From NCBI GenBank assembly GCA_973895155.1, contig OZ316891.1, positions 30,566,001 to 30,630,000 on the forward strand: 64,000 bases of DNA. Reading direction: 5' to 3'. The position numbers and the translations under genes are program-made. Position 1 is the first letter of the stretch, and each line of letters begins with the position of its first letter. This stretch comes from Marsupella aquatica (lineage: Eukaryota > Marchantiophyta). Positions 42,001-53,933 of this stretch are shown in pieces. The notes beneath the pieces are model-generated. The model searched no databases and was not told the origin of the DNA. It worked only from the letters and a program-made list of their open reading frames with translations.

Positions 42001-44037
42001 CAATAGAACACAGCATGATTTGCCGGAGCCTCCCGAAAACTACCTCAACAAGTAAAAGGCAAAACCAAGATCCTTTGCAGCTGAGATTACCTACTTAATA
42101 TAGAAGTCAATCACAGTATCATTAAGAAATTCCATTGGTTCTAGTCGGTGTAGGTCATGGTATGCAACCTCTACAGCTTCAGGATCATCCCTGAAGACCA
42201 CAGCAACAGACAAAAATATTGCGTGAATTGACAAGCAAGAAGAAAAGTGGGAGCGAGGACTACCTATAGCGTATAGACCAAATCTCCCAATACATTTCGT
42301 AGAGACAGTAAATTAGCAGCAACTCAAGACTAATATAGGATTTAGGTTGGAGCAAGGGAGATTTTCTTTAAAGGGTTCCATACATTTGCATAGCCGTCTA
42401 AATGTCCTTTTTTAACGAATCTTACCTTGATGGATACGCAATTCTGACACCCTCCATGCTGGAAAGTATCACAAGAATGGAATCAAATATTAACATACAG
42501 GAAGAAAATTATCCAGAACGAAAAAGGACTTTCTATCTGTAGGATGGATACTACAAAGTGACAAAGATCAGAATAGAGAAATCCTGACGGAAAATTGTTG
42601 AATCCATTCTGGTGTTTCAAGGCCACAGCTCAAAATCCCAGATTTGTCAGACATAGACGTGCTAGTTTTGGAAAGCATCCTACCTAGGTGACAGTGCACT
42701 TCGAGTTCCATAAACTTTTCTCTGGGTAGCTATTTGAAAGTCATCATACGTCTCTCGAGTTACTTTAACTTCTTCATCTTCTGAAGAAAACAGCTCCACA
42801 ACCTTTTCCTGTCACACCAGTCGGCTTCCAAAATTAACCCCACAAAATTTTACTAGGGATTGCATAACAGACAATCTATGTTTTTGCAACTAGCTTCATA
42901 AACACGACCAACTTCGCCCTCAAGATAATGATGGATCAAGAATCCTGTCAAAGCTTACTAACCGGAGACCCCCCAGATACACTTTGTCGAGCTCTTTTGC
43001 CCCCATTGCCTTTTTTGCTAGGTCCAGGCGATGAATTCCGTTCGGGTACCTGAAATGCATGTACACATCTCTCAATGGAGAATCCAGTCCTTAATAGAAA
43101 ACATCTCAATAATCACTCAAAACCACAGAGCCAAAAGCAAAGTCACAGCGGCAATTGGGTACACTAGCATGACGTCCACGCGGTATTTACTACATCAATT
43201 TTGCACTTGGAAAATCCTGATTCGCCAATCTAGACGTCTGATAGAGATAATCTCCTGTCGAAATTGACAAGCATGACCAGATTACCTACGACAATTTTTT
43301 TAGGTGTCTAGGGATTTTCAGTGTCATCACCTCTTTTGCTGCGAAAAAGCGCTTAGGTTGCTTCCTGTAAAACCTTCATGCACCAATCAAATCCTTAGGG
43401 TTTAGACTCTTCACAAACCAGTTGCTCAAAACTGTTTGCAGCGTTTCAGAACTGCTCTCACCGAGCATACTTTCCCTCCATAGTGCACTACTGCATCAAA
43501 AGGTCTAAATTCTCATCTGCTTTGACTTGTAACATTCGACATTGACACCAAAGCTATGAACTACTTTGGCAGTAGCGGAGTGCCATTTACCATAGCAAAG
43601 GAGCAAGCCACTGTGGTTCCTTACAATCAAGTGTCTATCACCGTTGGAGCTGAATATAACACGATACAACATCGGATCGTCATGATCTGCGTCTGGACCG
43701 ACATCTATGTCAAAAACAGTCCAGAGTGGTCTTCTCAAGAAAATATAATTCAAGAACCTTACCGGCAATCTGTGCACGTCAGGTCAGTGCTGGACCCGCC
43801 ACATTGACTGCATAGCTTTGAACCAGACCGTAATCCTGGTCGAGGTGAAGCTCCAGCCAGATCACAGGAGACGATTCTACTAGCATCTTTCTGACCGTAT
43901 GCTGGAAATGCTTCTGTTATTGGAGAACGCTGAGTAAAAGGCCCTTTCCCTTTGGAAGGATTTAATAATACACATTCTTCGCTAAATGCAGTGCCATTTG
44001 CTACGTGATCTTTGCTCTGACTCGCAGTGCCATCTGT
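39067..44037 (-). CDS. ULP2: SUMO-specific protease, ULP2/SENP6-7 class (5' end unresolved)
   Basis: Cysteine protease (C48) that removes SUMO, in plants the SPF/ULP2 group. Exons in transcript order: 44037-43763, 43733-43625, 43049-42963, 42808-42684, 42458-42426, 42190-42095, 41686-41584, 41328-41306 (23 nt), 41192-41170 (23 nt), 41082-41004, 40895-40798, 40592-40573 (20 nt, tentative), 40399-40292, 40160-40044, 39876-39754, 39582-39067 (stop). All phases close. Landmarks are IAYPSRDDPEAVEV, EPMEFLNDTVIDFYIKYIQR, FYFFNSFFYKKLTD, LRKWTKGTNIFEKEYLFVPI, KWHWSLAIVCHPG (catalytic His), CILHLDSMSPG (Asp), VPQQENESDCGLFLLHY (Gln and nucleophile Cys) and FGRNWFKPSQAS. The N-terminal part has a Cys-rich CSQCGGSSTDLTCTDC patch. 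The C-terminal 170 residues are polar and probably disordered. The first mapped exon starts in phase 0 with no Met, so upstream exons exist above 44037. Confidence 0.9.
41170..41192 (-). other. 23-nt micro-exon of the SUMO protease gene
   Basis: Preceded by TATTTGTGAAG and followed by GTCAGTTT on the minus strand. Together with the 23-nt exon at 41306-41328 it restores the frame between VVGGQ and DLTKLRKWTKG; neither exon alone does. The pair adds about 15 residues (VAKTMEIRCGVRHLE). Confidence 0.75.
41306..41328 (-). other. 23-nt micro-exon of the SUMO protease gene
   Basis: Preceded by TTTTTTTAG and followed by GTAGTTG on the minus strand. It starts in phase 0 after GGQ and leaves phase 2, which the second 23-nt exon at 41170-41192 converts to the phase needed by the next exon. 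Confidence 0.75.
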
Positions 44038-45109
44038 CTGGGCAGAGTAAAGACGAGCATGTGAAAAGGAAAGGCAAACTACGACACACATCTGATGAAA
44101 TGCGTAACGACAAAAACGATAGTATACGTCAACTTAGACACCAACTTTTCCCAAATGATGACTTGTGTGACAACTTGTGGACAGCGTGTGGCCTTGGTTT
44201 CTACCTTTGCATCAGTGTCATTGACATATTTACGATTGGAAGTGGACGCCCGGGTCGACTTGGGCCTAACATTATCTGGGAAAGCACATTCTCATATCAA
44301 TCACTGCAGAATTCCAAAGACGAAAACTATCCACATTGCAACGATATTTATAAGTCCATGAAGAACCAGAAATGCGAAAACTATCCAAACGTTAAAACGA
44401 TGGGAGATTCACGAGTGGCAAGGAAAACAGAATCAATGACGGACAAACCTCCATTTACAGCGACTTTCACAGCAGGTTTTGCATGTTGATTTCCATTTGC
44501 CTGATCCCCACAAACAGAAAGAGAGTAAGGCGAAGGACCAGAAAGTGAAAACTGACACCCCATCAAGTTCACAAAAGTTCATGATCTTCAGGGTGCTGAT
44601 ACAACTCACACGCCACCGGGAAGGTGGAGGAAATGCACGACTTGAAACCTTGGTTGTTTCAAATGGACACGATAACAGGGTGAAAGCAGAGTTCATTCTG
44701 GAAGAGATCAATTTGTTTGTCACAACTAAAATCAGGAAAAGGAGACTTTACCGACCATTCAGGAAGAACCATACGCGTCATCAAACCACATAGTCAAAAG
44801 GTTAATTCATATGGACAGAGGACTTTTACATTTCCCTTGTTAGTGGTTGAAAGTACATAATAACAGGGACATTAGGGACGAACGAGATATGGTTGACAAA
44901 CTATCCAAGGGCCAGCAACGGATGGCATTGCAATTGTGTAGACTAGTTAAGTTGTGTGCTCTCGACATATTCTATATAGGAGCATTGCGAGCTTGGGGAG
45001 CTCGCTGAAACCTGAACAACTCCGAGCCGAAGCACCTAAGGACCCGAAAATGCCATCTTCTGTTACTTTAGAGGAACGTAGCTACATCTTTCATAGAAGT
45101 AGAATGTAC
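44038..45109. other. Unresolved stretch, probably 5' introns or exons of ULP2
   Basis: The SUMO protease gene needs upstream exons ending in phase 0. One candidate begins after TGTGGGGATCAG near 44510 on the minus strand, but no frame could be linked convincingly. The overlapping plus-strand frames at 43986-44793 are not conserved. Confidence 0.35.
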
Positions 45110-45415
45110 CTGCTCCTTCCTTTTGTTCTCCAACTCCCTGACAAGCTTCTCCTTCTTTAGAGCCTCGACCATCTTCTCCAATTTCCCAGGGTTTATTGTA
45201 AGGGCTTGTATATACTTCTGATGCTTTTTGATTTCCTCGTCTAGTTGATTATCACGCAGATTGGAAAACTTTGTATTGCGTTCAAGAGGAATCTCCAGCT
45301 GCGGCTTCCGTTCGAAAGGTTTAGTAATGTCCAACTGATACTCTGTATCAATGTCTTCATCTACAAACTCGCTCATATCCAGGGGTTCCTTATTCGGCAT
45401 GATGAGCCCTACTTC
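45110..45415 (-). CDS. Orphan coiled-coil exon (102 codons), gene unknown
   Basis: A clean exon in phase 0 at both ends, with acceptor TGTCTTTTAG and donor CAG/GTACAT. It codes for an acidic start (EPLDMSEFVDEDIDTEYQLD) followed by a Lys/Glu/Leu-rich helix (DEEIKKHQKYIQAL, then LEKMVEALKKEKLVRELENK) with heptad character. I do not recognise the family. It may be a 5' exon of the ULP2 gene just downstream on the same strand, or the end of a separate short gene whose first exon lies near 45600-45800. The exon quality makes coding function likely. The identity is open. Confidence 0.6.
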
Positions 45416-46535
45416 CTAAAAGACAATGAAAAGGCAGAGGAAAAGACACAGGAAGATCGCGAGCAGCTAGTTCAGGAGTTGAATAATGTCAAACTCTGTA
45501 CTCTCGAGTACAGCTTAATAAAGAAACTCCTCCCTCTGCTCATGGCACAAGACAAAGCCATTGCGACACCAGAGATTCCTCAAAGGAGACCTGCATTCGA
45601 GGAAAGGATGCCCCACGCCAATCCCGCTTTTCCAATTCAAAGACACTACATCGCGGCACAAACACAAACGCAGCTCTATCGGCCTTGTACACGAGCGCTC
45701 CACATTCCGAGCGAGTCTCCGCTTCCGACCGCAAACCGGGCAATCCATCTCGCGACCATCACGAGTCCCGAAGACAGAATTTCCCGTCAGGCAGACGGCG
45801 CTAGACCGAGCTCGGCGGCGCACACCCTAATTCTCAACTAAATTGCCCCTCCCAGGTCACAGAAAAATTGTGACCACAACCCGTGTTCCCCGATTGCACT
45901 CGACACAACTCGAGCTATCCTATCCGTCCGTCCGTCTACCAGTCCGTCTGTCTGTCTGCCCGGAGCTATCAGAAAATCTGGAAACAAACTGATGAATTCC
46001 TTCATGATGGATCGAAGATCATCAGTTCAGACAGAAACAGCGCTTTCAGCAGGTCCCGCGTCACCAAGCCCTCGACAGAGAGCTACAGTCTCAGCAGCAA
46101 ATCTGGCAAAAAGCGGATCAATTTCTTCACAATGCATCGGAGATCACCACCAGGTTTTCACAATGCATCGGAGATGTCCACCACTTTAGACAGAGGGAGC
46201 GGAGTACTTGCAGCAAGCAGGTCCCTCGTTGTGGAGCCACCCACCGACCCCGATCACTCCATTGAATTGATGAGCTTTTCCGGCTGCAATTTCTGTTTTG
46301 CAAGTACCATTCATTGGACAAGACAAAGACAACGACGTGGCGCGGCAAAGGTGGCAAAGTTCAAATGCAGCAGCGGAAGCGTGATGGCATATTTTATGGC
46401 GCGCCCCTTTATAATAATCTGAACTTAACATTTTGCCCTGAAGTAGTGAAGTCCGAGGACGACCGAAAACGGCGATGGGTCGATGGGGGCAGTTTTGGGG
46501 GAAAATTCACGACCCTTTACTAACGGCAGTAGTAC
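45416..46535. other. Possible 5' exon and promoter of a minus-strand gene
   Basis: On the minus strand a frame starting near 45823 (MRRRARSSAV, with CPVCG) and another ending FPRMQ at a GT donor near 45590 are candidates for the first exon of the gene containing 45110-45415. The Met-bearing frame does not match the phase, so neither is accepted. A CCGTC/CTGTC simple tract lies at about 45919-45960. Confidence 0.35.
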
Positions 46536-46695
46536 ATTGTTAACCGCAGTAGTACATTGTTAACACTAACACTAATTTGGCAATTGTTTAGTGTTTAGTC
46601 TAACTAATTAATTTGGCAATAGTTTAGTGTTTAGTCTGACTAACACTAATTTGGCAATAGTTTAGTGTTCACCTAGTGTGACTAACACTAATTAG
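46526..46695. repeat. Tandem repeat around TTGGCAATAGTTTAGTGTTTAGTC
   Basis: About three copies of an approximately 50-55-bp unit containing AATTTGGCAAT and GTTTAGTGTT, preceded by two copies of a 21-bp unit ending GTAGTACATTGTTAAC. AT-rich and non-coding. Confidence 0.8.
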
Positions 46696-48930
46696 AGAAT
46701 GCTCATTTTCAGGGTCTACTTGCAAAGTTAATATTGTGTTAACATTATTTTTGTGCGCATGAATTAGTGTTATTGTGTTATTAAGAGTGGAAAAATAGAG
46801 AGAACAAAATTATTTTGAAAAATACCAATTAGTGTTACTTTGGACTCAAGATCATCCATTTTTTACAAAATTTAAACTAAAGTGGAAAAAAATTATTTTG
46901 AGAATTGACAAAAATTAGTGTTACTTGGACTCAAAATCATTTTAAGCAAATTATTGTTAGGACCGAGATTGTTTTTTATTCAAGTAAATAACTTGCCATG
47001 TACTGTTTCCTTGTTTTTTAATTTGAAGATATGAAAAAAAATCCATAGTAGGGACTAAAGAGAATTTGGTCACAATAAACTGCACTATGTTTTTGGAGTG
47101 ACCAAAGAGTCTTTTGGTCACAATGGACTGAACTATGTTTTTTTGGTGTACATATGCCTGTGGGTACTTTATACATTTAATATGTAAGTAATATCAGATA
47201 TTATTCCTTATCTAAATATGTATTCGAATAAACCTGCAAATGAACAAGGGACACCCAAACTGGAGAGGATCCAACAGACAAAAGACCTGATCAAGAGAAG
47301 GCCACCAAAGAGCTCAAAAGCCCAAAGGACTAGCTTTGATGTAGGTTCCTTGTTTGCGTAGTCATCGCCCTGCTGCTGTTGTGGGGGACCCCTTGGCTTG
47401 TTGGACCCTCTGTTCTTCTTGGGGCCATTTCCCCTCCTTTCTCCCCCCTTCATGGGTTGTTTTGTGTGTGGGATCTTGTCTCCCCATTCACTGATTTTGC
47501 CTTTTGGCACTGTGATATGTACAAGCACAAAAGCTAACACAAAACAAGCAAACACAAAGGACCTAGAGCCCTATTTGTCTGCAAATTGTAGAGCCTGTTG
47601 CGCAGCTCTGGAGTGAACTGCACAGGCAAGTCCCCCAACGCCCCCCTCCCCCCCACACACAAAAATGTTGCTACAAACTGGGCCACATATATAAGTTCCG
47701 TATATGTGGTTCTTATGTGGTGCATAACTACATGGTCAACCGTACATTTCCCACCGCACTCCATTGTGCTCTGCGTCATAGTCCACCGCGTGTACCTCTA
47801 CATTTGAAGACATAATAAATGATGTCTTCACATGATTATAGAGTTTTAAGGGATCCGCCTCTACATGATAGCAGGTTTGTACAACATTTAATTAGTTCTT
47901 ATAAGCTAGGAAAATTTTCTGTTATGATTCACTCCATGTTATCTTTGTTTCGCACTTCGACAATTTTTGAAAGTTACAACAAGGGCAAACAGCCAAAAGT
48001 AAAAGATTTTTGGTTCCTTCCATACTTAGACAAATCTGGGGTCTAGATGTGAGAAGACAAGATCCGTTTTGTCTTTGTTCCACACTTGGATAAATTTTTG
48101 AATGTTACAAGAGGGGCCAATGGCCAAAAGTAGAGGATTCATTCTATACTTAGACAAAAGAACACCGAGAAACGTCAAAACATCATGCAAATCATGTGCA
48201 TAAGTTACATGAAGCAACGTAAAGACGGTATGGTAGAAATTCACATAAGTTGCATGAAGCAACGTAAAGACGGTATGGTAGAAATATAAACCAAAAACAT
48301 GAACCATATTGTCTTCACTTAGGAACTTCGTGCGATGGCCACCATTACCCCGCAGTTTCCCCAACTATGTAGTTTGTCATACATAGTTTGGCTTGACCCG
48401 AAACTTTACAGTAGGTAATTATTAGTGATAATATCAAGCTAAAACTCATTGTAGTAACCTTACAAGAACATCTAACACAAAAGTGTAAGAGGGGGCTTAG
48501 TTTGTAACCAAAGTTTCATAAGGGTGCATCACATAAATTTGTTTTTGCAGGGTCCCATCAAGCAGTCCCATCAACCTCACTATTTCAGGACTAGCTCTCG
48601 AGTGAACAGCACAGGCAGGTCTAACAAAAGGACCTGACTATTTCAGAATTTGTAGAGAATCTTACAATCAAAAAGTTTTGGAGCCTTGTTGGCCCACCAA
48701 CAAACGAGGAGAAAGTTTTTCCAACTGTTCACAAGCAATCTACATTAGACTATTTTATCAGTCAAGTCTAAAGTTGTAAGATAAGGGAAACCCAGTACAG
48801 TACAGCAGCGTACCATCACTCATGTTGTAACTAACAGACAAAACAAGGAAAAACAAAAGATGAGACCTTCATCTTAGATGGATCCTGTGACAAGAAATTG
48901 ATTGAACAATGCATTGATCCGGTAGTTCTT
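46696..48930. repeat. Repeat-rich stretch with several local duplications
   Basis: Local direct repeats include TTTGGTCACAAT...ACTATGTTTTT at about 47066 and 47115. About 90 bp starting ATCTTTGTTTCGCACTT near 47940 is repeated near 48075. A 44-bp unit with GAAGCAACGTAAAGACGG occurs at about 48211 and 48255 as near-identical copies. A 115-codon minus frame at 47208-47555 and a 75-codon plus frame at 47819-48046 show no recognisable domain. Confidence 0.6.
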
Positions 48931-50745
48931 TATAAGTTAAGGCCTCTTGGAGTTTATATAGACTCTGGTATAGTTGGCTTGTTATGGTTTTCCCTATGAT
49001 TGTTTTTATTTCTAAATCAAATTCTGAGGGTAACTTGAGTTGCGCAAACCATGAAATGGATACCTATAGACTTCCTGATTTCCATTCATATCTGTCAAGT
49101 TCTTTGAAGAGTGGTGGATAGACCTGTTTGATGTATCCTTATCAAGCATATTGTTTTCGTTGTCCCCTTGTCGGAGTTGAGATTTTCCTGAATAACGATG
49201 GTAATTTTGTGTGAATGTGAGTGATGGTGTGCTGGATACGTTTGAGGTTGTGAGGATATGAAGGACCCGTCGAAGAAGATGTAGAAAATCAGAATGGATC
49301 ACTAAAGTTTTCAACGAACCCTGAATCTTCTGTGAACCGCCCGCACAGAGACCGGGCCTCGGGAAACTAGAGAGATTGAGTGTTGTCAAGGAAAAGCATT
49401 GCAGTACATTGCGAATTCAATGGGGCCCATCTTGAAACGCTGCTGTAGTGCTGTACAGTCCACCATCCCGAACAGGATTAACTACATTAACGGAAACACT
49501 TTTTCTGGTATTGGCTTTATTCATCCCAAGAACTGCCGCATGAGGATAAGAAGATTAATCCAGGAGTACACCTTCCTGAACAGGAGTTTACAATAACGGA
49601 AACACTTCACTGTTAGTAGAGATAATATACATCCCAATATCTGCCCATGAGAATTTGAAGACTTATCCCAGGGGATGGCATTACACTGGTCGGTATTCGT
49701 TCTAGGAACTCGTGTCCAGGAGTCCATGAAACATTCCCAAGAGACGAGGATCTCAGAAAAGGTAGGATGTCGAAGCCGGGCGGAATCGGATTGCGTTTCC
49801 TAGAATTGTAAGTGAGCTGATTGCGTCGAGCTAGGTGAAGCCGGCTGTCGCTCGACATTCTGTTTTGCGAGGGGCATGGGAACCACATTTGCGACCTGCA
49901 ATGCAATGTGGTTTGATTATTTGTGTAACTTCGTACCATTTATAGCTGGTTGTGAATAATTAGCAGATTCTCAAATTATCCATCACAAAGAACACCCTGT
50001 TTCTTCAGAAACAAACGACAAACTTCTATCGCTTTAGATCGATGTGATGTGGCATGGTAGATGAGGGACGGAGTACGAGAAAAGCTTAGCTGTTCACGTT
50101 CGGTATCTCCTGAAATTTGATACATAGCTCAACAATAGTTTCAACTTGGTCAATGCAGGATATTTGATTCACAATTGATGTTTGAGGTCATAAATTAAGC
50201 TTCAGTACACATCACTCGTCCAGGGGTGGTTTTCGTCCGGCCCGGCATTTTTTGTTACTGATGGAGAGAGCTTTCAATTGATTGACCCGTTGCTCATATC
50301 TACTATTCGGTCATATCGTCTGAAATTCAATTTCACTAAAATTATGGGATGAATGACACGAAACCCTGCAATGCAGAACAATTGACAGCGCCTGGCCTGA
50401 GATTCTTCATAGGAAAACAAGTTGGGATGTGAATCGACTGCATACTCCACACCGGTGTCATATACACCATCACTCAAATTGTGCAGTTCCTCCGATATTG
50501 CAAATTCACGATATTTTGTACATAACTTCATGCAACATTTGAGAGCTTGTTAAACTAAAACAAGACTCGGCCTCACACGTCGTTCTAATCTTCCGCAAAC
50601 ATTGAGCCATCAGTTTGCCTGGCCTGCAAACTCCATAGAAGCCAGCATGACAATTCTACTTTCTGAAACCATGATTTAGTTGTACAATCCTAGCATGTCG
50701 ACAGACGAATATACAACTGACCCAATGCGCCCACTCTTCCTACGG
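48931..50745. other. Intergenic with a diverged repeat near 49480-49680
   Basis: A segment containing AACGGAAACACTT and then CATCCCAA and GAAGA...TCCAGG occurs near 49490-49567 and again near 49594-49672. Minus frames at 49012-49389 and 49613-49939 lack recognised motifs. The stretch just below 50746 should hold the NdhL 3' untranslated region. Confidence 0.45.
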
Positions 50746-52802
50746 TTATGGAGGCTCAGTCCCCTCTTTCGGTAATCGTCTGAAGTTGATAAATGGTGCC
50801 AACAAGAGCATCCTGCGGAGATTGTCGACAATTTACAAACCTCAGTCAGTGCACATATGTACAGGTTTTCCTGGAGGAACAATTATTGCCGTATCGAACT
50901 TTCGGTCTACCATGCAGTTAATTGACGAGTGTGCAATTTTTCAGGAGAAGAACGGCAACATAGGTGAGGGAATTACCCAGGGAAGAAAACAAACACCAGC
51001 ATAAACTGGAAGAAAGTCTCTGCAGTATTTCTTTTGTACCAGCGTAGGCGCAAATAATTGTAGACGATTGCCTGCTCAGAAGCACATACGAAACTGAAGT
51101 GGCTCAGTGAAAACAACCATAGATAAAGTACCAGGCAGAGTTGGACCACGCCATCTAGGAGTGGAGCGACTCTTGCTCTCCTCTCATGAGACGACGAGAG
51201 TAGAGACTCATTGACACTTCTCCACCATGTAAAATCCCGTTTTCTTGACATTATCCCCAAGATAACCTGATCAACAGTTCTTCCTGTGAAATTGAAGAGG
51301 CTCTAAGTCTTGAAAACCGAATCGCAAAAACTTGCTTGAAGCCGATCTAGAAATTTCCGCTCCACCAAATGGTAGAGGTTTGGACCAAATGCACCTGATT
51401 TTCACTGACATGAAAAATGTACAAGTGTGGTACAAGTGTGGTACTAAGCTATAAGGTTTTGTGAAATGCAGGATCAAGGAAGCTGATCTGAGCAACTATG
51501 TCAGCAATACATCTAGGCACAGATCCTGATAGCTTCCATCCCTATCATGCGAAACAATGGTGGAATTGATATGGTGTGCAATGGCATTCATAGAGCTGGG
51601 AACGGATTCTCGAGAAAAGATCTGAAATCTGAGCTGAGAAAGTTACCGGAATGACCAAAAAGTAGAGAAACGCATAAAATGCAGATGCTCCCACCACCGC
51701 GAGAAGGTATTCAGGAGGATCTTCTACTTTTACCGCCTCTTCTAATGCGAAAGCTGTATCCTGAGACCACTCAAAACACCGGCACAAATTTCATCAGTCT
51801 CGACGACATATCATACTTGAGTGAAAAAGAGCCAATACAACTTACAACACTTACAGCATTCAAAGTGAAGATCGGATGGGCAAAATTCTGCCACCAAACC
51901 AACTCTGTCTTTTGTTGATTCACTGTGATCCCAATATGCTATCATGTGTTATATCACCAAAAGAACAAGAATCATAAGTCTGAGAAGCTGACTATGACAA
52001 GGGCTCTCATCAACGCATCCCATCAATCCGACGATTACCCGTAGTATCACCAGGGGGAATGGCTGGCAACTAGAGAACCAGCATAAGAATTGTTACCTGC
52101 AAGTAAAACCCGGCAGAGGCTGCAACTGGAGCTAAAACCTTGCCCAAATCGGAACCCAAAATCCTCCCCGTCCAGTTCCTTGACACATCAAATTTCAGCG
52201 CCTCCTGCCATGAAACGACAAAATAAGCCGATTTCAGGCCACATCACAGGCCTGTAATAGTATGAGTCCATCATTTTCTCTTCCAACAAGTCCCTCTTTT
52301 ACTCTGCAATTTCTATCATTGCGAATCGAGGGCAAGTTCACACAGCTCGGGGTGAGTTAATTAACGGAAAGCTTTGGACACAGTAGATGGCTTGGAGCTC
52401 TCCAAGAGGTGAAATCACAACTCGCTCAACTTCAGGAATGTGCCACTTTAACAACCCGTCAATCATATAAAACGTATCCCTTGTGGACATTAGACAGAAC
52501 TGTGTGTAGGGTGTGATACAGAAATGGTTGGATAGGAATGAATTGAATTGCGTTAACATCACAATCCACACAGACAGAAATTTTTTCATTCCCGAAAGCA
52601 CGAGAGAACAGTGCACCTGAAACAACGACTGTAGAGGACTGGTCACAGAGGGCTGGGGGTCCGGAGATGAGGAAGCCTTCACAGCAGCAGCAGCAAAACC
52701 CCGTCCTTCTACAAGACTCCTTCGCCTGACCGAGAGGGGACTGAATCTACCAAGTCCATACGGAGCTACCATGGCAGCCGAAGCTACTACAATCGTCGCC
52801 AT
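50746..52802 (-). CDS. NDHL: NdhL, chloroplast NDH-1 complex subunit L
   Basis: Small membrane subunit of the thylakoid NDH complex used in cyclic electron flow around photosystem I. Exons in transcript order: 52802-52617, 52204-52097, 51887-51855, 51760-51647, 51071-50977, 50812-50746 (TAA). Phases close; the product is 200 aa. The N-terminus (MATIVVASAAMVAPYGLGRF, then Arg/Ser-rich) is a typical chloroplast transit peptide. Two membrane segments follow: YLLAVVGASAFYAFLYFLVI, then after the conserved NYLRLRWYKRNTAETFFQF a second one, FMLVFVFFPGMLLLAPF, ending FINFRRLPKEGTEPP. The motif order (membrane helix, RxRWY, FQFMxVFxFFPG, APFxNFR) is what identifies NdhL. An in-frame Met also exists at 52859, but MATIV starts the transit peptide. 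The exon at 51887-51855 (33 nt) is supported only by splice sites and phase. The gene is head to head with the gene at 53.4-55.9 kb. Confidence 0.88.
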
Positions 52803-52977
52803 TCTAGTAATCCTTACAACACAATTTCCGGTACAAGATCCCGCCCGGTTGAAGACCAATTTACACCATCGCTCTCATCGAAGTCGAGCTCTCTGTCTCG
52901 TACCGTGAACAATCCAGCAGAGCAAATCAGTGGTTGGCGAAAGAGTAGGCACAGCTCAGAACCAATATCCCGGTTGA

Positions 52978-53275
52978 TCGGGCCGGGCGGGCGGCGGGTC
53001 GGGGAGGCCGGATCGGGTCGGGGAGGCCGGATCGGGTCGGGTCGGGCCGGGACGAGCCGGGGCAGGGCGGGGCGGGGAGGCCGGGTCGGGAGGCCGAGTC
53101 GGGTCGGGCCGGGACCAGCCGGGCCGGGACCAGCCGGGCCGGATGGGTCGGGTCAAGACCAGCCGGGCGGAGCGGGGCCGGGCGGGTCGGGTCGGGCCAG
53201 GCAGAGGCGGCTATGGCAGCTGCAAGCCGGAAGATTAGGGTTCGGGGGCTTGGGGCGGGGTGGACTCGGGCGGGG
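52978..53275. repeat. GC-rich GGGTCGGGCCGGG minisatellite-like tract
   Basis: Irregular repeats of GGGTCGG/GCCGGG units with very strong G-over-C skew on the plus strand. It lies between the divergent NdhL start and the 53.4 kb transcription unit. Open frames seen across it are consequences of the composition. Confidence 0.85.
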
Positions 53276-53279
53276 CGGG

Positions 53280-53400
53280 GTGGGGAGGGGATAAAAGGAG
53301 GGAGGGCTTGGGGCTTGGGGTGGGGTGGGGAGGCGACAGGGGTGGGGAGGGGATAAAAGGAGGAAGGGCCCAACCTTTTTCTCATTGTCATTCTTCTTTT
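53280..53400 (+). promoter_or_regulatory. Likely core promoter with duplicated TATA-like ATAAAAGG
   Basis: A 62-bp unit containing GTGGGGAGGGGATAAAAGGA is repeated, giving TATA-like boxes at 53291-53298 and 53353-53360. About 30 bp after the second box comes a pyrimidine-rich CTTTTTCTCATTGTCATTCTTC stretch suited to initiation, then the purine-rich exon 1 ending AGAGAAAG/GTAAGT at 53438. Confidence 0.6.
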
Positions 53401-53641
53401 TGGAGGAGGAGAGGAGGAGTTGAGGAGAGGAGAGAAAGGTAAGTTTTGAGTTTGTTTGTGTTTGGATTTGGTTTAAGTTTGTTTTGGACTTGTGTTTTGT
53501 TTTGCGTATGGATTTGGTTTAAGTTTGTTTTGGGCTTGTGTTTTGTTTTGTATTTGGATTTGGTTTAAGTTTGTTTTGGGCGGCTTGTGTTTTGTGTTTG
53601 TGTTTTACAACTATTTTTTAGGTAAATGGAGGGATATAAAT

Positions 53642-53703
53642 GAATTCTTGTATGCGCGTGTTTGGAGCTTCGGCTCAGCATGGGATAATTCATACAAGAG
53701 TTC
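53642..53703 (+). ncRNA. Structured intronic element, copy 1
   Basis: Outer stem 53642-53654 (GAATTCTTGTATG) pairs with 53691-53703 (CATACAAGAGTTC): 13 pairs, one of them G-U. Inside is hairpin GAGC-TTCG-GCTC at 53665-53676, whose UUCG tetraloop is a known very stable RNA loop. CGCGTG (53655-53660) can pair in five of six positions with CATGGG (53679-53684). TTTG precedes the hairpin and GATAATT precedes the closing strand. Function unknown. Confidence 0.6.
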
Positions 53704-53765
53704 TTAATATCACCTCAATAGTTTAGAATCATTTGTGAATTGAGTGAAATATTTGCGGAGATAGA

Positions 53766-53825
53766 GAAATCCATGTACGCAGGTTTGGAGCTTTGGCTCG
53801 GCTTGTGATATTTTGCATGGATGTC
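53766..53825 (+). ncRNA. Structured intronic element, copy 2
   Basis: Outer stem GAAATCCATG (53766-53775) pairs at nine of ten positions with CATGGATGTC (53816-53825). Its sequence differs from copy 1, yet the pairing is kept. Inner hairpin is GAGC-TTTG-GCTC at 53788-53799. CGCAGG can pair with CTTGTG using two G-U pairs. It keeps the TTTG before the hairpin and GATATTTT after it. Confidence 0.6.
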
Positions 53826-53933
53826 ACTATGCTTCTAGAGTGTTTTCACTTGATGGACAAATGATTGCTAAATTCTAGATATACTATCACATACATCCAA
53901 GTAGGAATGTCAACACCTTTGAAAGATTTAAAG

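Noticed and set aside
45245-45841. 198-codon plus-strand frame
   Set aside because: Antisense to the coiled-coil exon and its upstream region; its peptide shows no domain.
52905-53391. Long Gly/Arg- or Pro-rich frames on both strands
   Set aside because: Produced by the GGGTCGG/GCCGGG repeats; no start context or conserved domain.
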